Origin: Sebastes aleutianus | Taxonomy: Eukaryota; Chordata; Actinopteri; Perciformes; Sebastidae | Direction: 5' to 3' | DNA length: 64,000 nt | Assembly: GCA_916700875.1 (NCBI GenBank) | Contig: CAKAKS010000066.1 | Coordinates: forward strand, 34,470,490 to 34,534,489 | In this document: positions 56,039 through 62,000 of the stretch, in pieces | Layout of the letters: each line of letters begins with the position of its first letter | How positions within the stretch are numbered: position 1 is the stretch's first letter | Made by a program: the position numbers and the translations under genes | The notes under the pieces: generated by a model | What the model was told of the DNA's origin: nothing | The model's database searches: none | Seen by the model: only the letters and a program-made list of their open reading frames with translations

Positions 56039-59000
56039 ACACACACTTCCTGGCTTTGTCATAGTTGGGAGTTTTCACGCACTGTCCAATAGGGATAACC
56101 AGCATTTCAGAATTAGCATGTTTTCTTTATCACAGCACTCAGTGTTAACATGCTTTTCTGGTTTTGGGGCAGATTTTCATTTTCTTTGGAAGCCAGACAA
56201 CTTGAGGAATGTAGAAAAGTGAAACTTTTAGAGGCCCTGTCTTTCTCACGCACCACTTGACTCCAGTTTTGATTACTGCCAGTAAAAGCTAAAACAGCAT
56301 ACACACACACACTTCAATGTTTGATTTAAGCTGTGTGTGTATGTGTACCTTCACAATGATGTCCAACTTGTAAGGATCATGCATTTGTGGGATGAGCAGC
56401 ACAGCTGATTATGTGGGTAGCGCCCAAGAAAAATTTGCCAAAATGCTCCGTCAATGGTAAACAGTGTTTTCTCCTGTTGGTACTGACTCTTGTTTTGAGT
56501 TGTTTGGTGGATTGGATGATTGAACTCTCTATCAGTAACAAGGAACAAACAAGACATATTGGCTATTTTACACTTTATTCATTTAATCCACCGTCAGGAG
56601 CCTCAGTAGCGGTGGAAGATCCATACGCAGCCACAACAGCCTGGCACCTCCTCCTCATGCTGGTCACCAACCTGGTCACACGTTGCTGTGGGATGGCGTT
56701 CCATTCCTCAACCAGGATTGGTTGCAGGTCAGCCAGCGTGGTTGTGTTGGTCACTCTAACACGTACAGCACGCCCAAGCTGATCCCACAAGTGTTGAATT
56801 GGGTTGAGGTCTGGACTCTTGGCAGGCCGTTCCATTGTCTCTACTCCCACATTGTGGAGGTAGTCTGTGATAACCCTGGCTCTGTGGGGGCGAGCGTTGT
56901 CATCTTGGAGGATGAAGATAGGTCCCAGATTGTGGAGATATGGGATCGCCACTGGCTGCAGAATCTCATCCCGATATCTCACTGCATTGAGATGGCCTTC
57001 AATGATGACAAGCCTTGTTTTGCCAGTGAGGGAGATGCCGCCCCAAACCATGACACTGCCCCCACCAAAAGCTGTTACTCGATCGGTTCAACAATCAGCA
57101 TAGCGTTCTCCGCGACATCTCCATACTTTGACCCTGCCACCCAACTTTGGCAGACAGAACCTGGACTCATCACTGAACATGACATTCCCCCACATGTTCA
57201 GGTTCCATTGTCTGTGTTGTCGACACCAGCGCAAATGGGCCTGACGGTGAAGGGCAGTCATTGCAGGCTTCCTGGTAACCTTATGAGAATACACTGTTTA
57301 CCATTGGCAGAGCATTTTGGCACATTATTTTGGGCGCTACCCACATAATCAGCTGTGCTGCTCATCCCACAAATGCATGATCCTTACAAGTTGGGCATCA
57401 TTGTGAAGGTAAATAAACAGGCTTTCCAACGATGTAAAATACAATGACCCTTAACATTGTAACAACAGAGAAATAATCCACCAAACACAAGTTTCCAAAC
57501 TTTTTTTCCCCAGTGTGTGTGTATATATATATATATATATGTATGTGTATATATACTATAGTGACAGATAAATCCACGGCGATGTCCATGGTGCTGAAGT
57601 AGCAGACACATTTGTAATTGCATGAACGGGGTCCATTCCTCTTTTAAAAATTCACTAATTGCCTACTGTGCCTTTATGGTAATAATTGAATGAAAAATGG
57701 AAGTCACAGCTTCCATATATTTTTAGGTAGGAAGTAAATGCTAATCGCTAACGGCCAGTAATATTCCCATCTCAGGTTTGTCAGAGGAGAATAAAGTCCA
57801 AACACCAGCCTTCACTGATGCAGTACGACTCTACCGCCAAGCTCAAGGGCACTACGGCACCTGGGAGATGATGTGTGGTGTACCGTCACAGGTAAGCATG
57901 GCAGCAACATCTATCACTATCCTCGGCCTTCTGGGGTCTTTTTCTTTTCAAGTTTGAATGAATGACGTAATCCAGTAAATTACTGATAAAATCTACCAGG
58001 CTCGGTTCCACTAATGTAACGGGTAAAGCAGAACTCTGACTCCCGACATGCTGCATGGAAACATGGGTCTCACATTAAAGAGGACCCATTATGCACATTT
58101 TCAGGTGCATACTTGTATTTTGGGTTTCTACTAGAACATGTTTACATGCTTTAATGTTCAAAAGATGCTTTACTTTTCTTCTACCGGCTGTGCTGCGGCA
58201 CCTCTTTCCACACTCTGTCTGAAACGCTCTGTTTGAGCTTTACACTGTTAGGGCTGTGCTGTGATGTTTGGTCCCGCATTTGATGGACAAAGTCTGAGGT
58301 TGACAGGTTGTAAACACTAAAGTTGGGCAATAAATTGATACCGTAATATAGTCAATAGAAGCATAGTGTTTTCTGGGCCTATAAGGCTTCATTACAGTTG
58401 AGTGATAGAATAGAGTTGTTGCTACTTGTGTGGTCAACACATTCATATTCCAAATTAGTTTAGAATGGTTTTCTAAACTGCAAATACCCCATTATTATTA
58501 TGTCATTATATATTGGTAATGAGGTATTTGTTTTAAAATATCACAGTATTTTGAATATACACCAGTGCTAATTCCTGTCTGGTAATATAGCTACACTTTA
58601 TCACTATCATGATATGCAATTAAATCTACTGGGACATACATGTTCTGGGTTCAGAGGGGTGGCAGTAGTCACTGTCACTGTAGCACATACTGTCTTCCTG
58701 GTTATCTAGTTATCTATCTGCTAAGTTAGCGCTCCCGGACGGTGAACTGGGGACTCAGTTGTCTGTTGTACTTGTACACTGCAGCTGGTACACCAGCTGG
58801 ATATTGCGATTTTTAAAAAATCTAATTTCAGGAAAATTGGCATAGTATATACATAAAATCTGAGTAAAAAAGTTTATTTTGTTTATGCAATCAGAACAGT
58901 GGGATCTGCATTTGTATTTATCACAGTCCCTGTAACATCCAACATCATAGCTCTACTTTGAGAAGACGCATTCACTGAGAGGGCACATCTCTTTGCAAAT

Positions 59001-62000
59001 GAAATAAAGTATTGACTGAGTTAATCTTTGCATGTAAACTATTAATTAAAAATTGATAGTGTTTTTGAGAATCAATACAGCATCACAAAACACTATCGCG
59101 ATATTCGATTTTTCAGTATTTTCTTACACCCCTATTCCTGTTGTGTGTTATATCAGGATATTTGAGCAGTCATACAGCTATAATCCTATGATTTCAGTAG
59201 GAAATCGGTCTGCAATGACCTAATACGACCAGAGATATTAAAGGGATAGTAACCTTGGTATAAATAGTCGAGAAAAGTTTGTGATGCTTTATCTCGTCTG
59301 TGATCATGTCACTGCATGGGGTTGTCACATTGTTCAAATCTTTTACACAGCTCTGTGTGCACTATTAAAAAAAAAAGTCTCCACAAATCTTCAAGGAGAA
59401 CTGTGCAAATTGTACACATTAAATGATGTCACTTGAGTCGGTGTCAGTTGGGCCTGAAGACTACAAGTTTGAAAATGAAAAAAAAGTCTGGGGCTGTGGA
59501 GTTAGAACGAAGTGAGCTAACCAGACCTCTGTAGCTCTCTCCTCATCTCTGCTTGTAGCCAGCAGCCTAAAGGGGAACTACGGCCATTTTAAAAAATTCA
59601 TCCTGTCATTACTACGGTCTAAGAAAGGCCACAAATATTAGTAAACACAAACAACTCTCTTCTAAATCCAAAAGCTATGTTTCTTTTTAAGGCTACATTA
59701 GTCACTACTAGCATACATCAGACCGGCAATACGTCATCCAGAGTAGACCGCATGACCACGCCCCCTTTTTAGGGGGAAAACAATCCCGTGTCCTTCATGG
59801 ACGGTAACGGAGTAAACAGAAGAAGTTAAAACATGTCTCCAAACTTCTACTTTAAATAAACCGGTAACAGTAATAACACGAGGCCGAAGAAGAGTTGCTG
59901 TGTACTGTAGCTGGTTGCACCAACAATAAATCCGAAAACACTGATCTCTGATTAGTTCCCCTGCCATGTCCTAAAAAAGAAATAATAGAGGGGCTTTATG
60001 GCTCTGAGCTATAGACCAGACCAGCATCACGTCATCACCGAGGCTGCGCTCCCGTTTGGGGGAAAGAAACTCGCCGTCACAGGAGAAAAAATGATGAAAA
60101 GCTGTTGTGTAGCGGGTTAACCGAGGCTTTCACACTGAGATTTGACGCACATACGATACGTGAATATTCACTGTCAGAGTGGTAAATGGCTAAATGATGC
60201 TGGTGACAGTGACTAACATGGCTAGCTAACGTTAGCTTGAGTGTGAGGCAGGCTGCTGCAGTAATAAAGTCATACATTAACGTTATAGCAGCATCAGACT
60301 GTCGTCTCCAACTAAATCTCAGCCTATAGATCAAACAGTTGGCTGTTAACAGGCTGGTTATTTACAGACAACATTTAGTCTAACATGATGCAATCAGATA
60401 TGTAGAGATGTCTGGATAAGCAATATCTGTGTTGGACGGGGAAAGACTGAAGGGACATGACGGAAATCAACTTTAATTTATTAAGGTATCGTGAACTCTC
60501 AGGTTCAGGCGAGGTCGCAAAATAATTATTAGACATGTGTATAAAACAACGTTTGTGTAATAAGAGATGAATGCGTACGAACTTGTCAAAATTACAATCC
60601 AAACACGTCAAATTCCACTGAAGTCTTTGGGATCTTCGGTTTTCTTTCTCGCAAAAAGGGGCGTGGCCTCGACTTCTTGTGAAATACCCGTATGTGCCGG
60701 TCTGATGTATGACAGACCCAAATCTCCGACCGAACTGTTGGCAGAGGAGTTGCATTGTGGGTAATGTAGGTGCCATGTTTGACAAGGAAGAAGGACTCAT
60801 GGAATATAAAAGAGGATGTCTCTGGTTCTGTGATTGGAATATGATGCCAGCTGTTGTCCATCCATTGGATGAATACTCCAAACTCATTTCATGCATTTTA
60901 TCCTTCCAGATAAATGATTTGATTGGTTTGATTTTGATGATTAAAAATACATCTTAGAGTTAAATATGCTCCAAAACCGGCAGTAGAACAGTCTACGGTG
61001 ACATGGCTTTGAAACCGGAGGGTCACCGGTTCAAGTCAGTGCAACGCTGCAGAGGTGCCCTTGAGCAAGGTACCAGATCCCCAGACTGCTCCCCCCCCAC
61101 CACAGCTCGAGGAGGCAGAAAAAAACTCAGTGGTTCAAAGTTAAAACTCAATTTGCAGAGTGAAAAGATGGGATCAGACACATTAGAATGAACCCCAGAA
61201 ACAAGCCAGAGTTGAACTTCTATGGTGCTCAAGCTACTGATTGTCTAATCACAGCACTTTATCTCGTCAAACATGTGAATGCAGTGAGTGAGATGATTGT
61301 GATTGTGTTCCTCTAAGTTGTGTGTTTGTGTGTCCTGTAGATCCTGTCTAACCTGGTGATGGAGGGCCTCCTTCCTGAGCTGAGGGAGCTCATCTCCCCA
61401 CGCCTCAAAGGCAAACTACACGAGAGGCAGAGAAACTGGATGCTGGTAAGAAACTACTCCATACACATTACACTTAGGTTTTGAAGGTTTTGCACGGCGG
61501 TGCAGTGGTTAGCACTGGCGCCTCACAGCAAGAGGGTCACAGGTTTGAATCCGGCTTGGGGCCCTTCTGTGTGGAGTTTGCATGTTCTACCTGTGTTAGC
61601 GTGGGTTTTCTCCGGTCTCCTCCCACAGTCCAAAGGCATGCAGGTTAGGTTCATTGTTACCTCCGCCAAGGCTGAAGGCCTAGAAAGGAAGTTATGTTTT
61701 CACCGGCGTTGGTTTGTAGGTTTGTTGGTTTGTAGGTTTGTTGGTTTGTCCGTTTGGAGGATTATTCCAAAAGTCTGCGATGGATTTGAACGAAATTTTT
61801 TGGAGGGGTGTGGTGTGGCACAAGAAGCAATCCATTACATTTTGGTGGCGATCCGGACCATGATCCGGATTCGGGAATTTTTTTTAAGGATTCCGATCAG
61901 CCACAACATTAAGTGTAACTGATGTGTAACTGATGATGCGTTGATGATGCATGACCCCGCCTCTTTCCTTCAGAGAGAGGGACAGAGAGAGAGCGGGGGT

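Noticed and set aside
55810..56105. Gly/Val/Cys-rich open frames
   Set aside because: Translation of the poly-C and CA microsatellite.
56683..57348. 221-codon plus-strand open frame
   Set aside because: It is the antisense shadow of the Tc1 transposase remnant on the minus strand.
60375..60896. 173-codon minus-strand frame as a gene
   Set aside because: No recognisable domain, no splice partners, and located in repeat-like intronic DNA.
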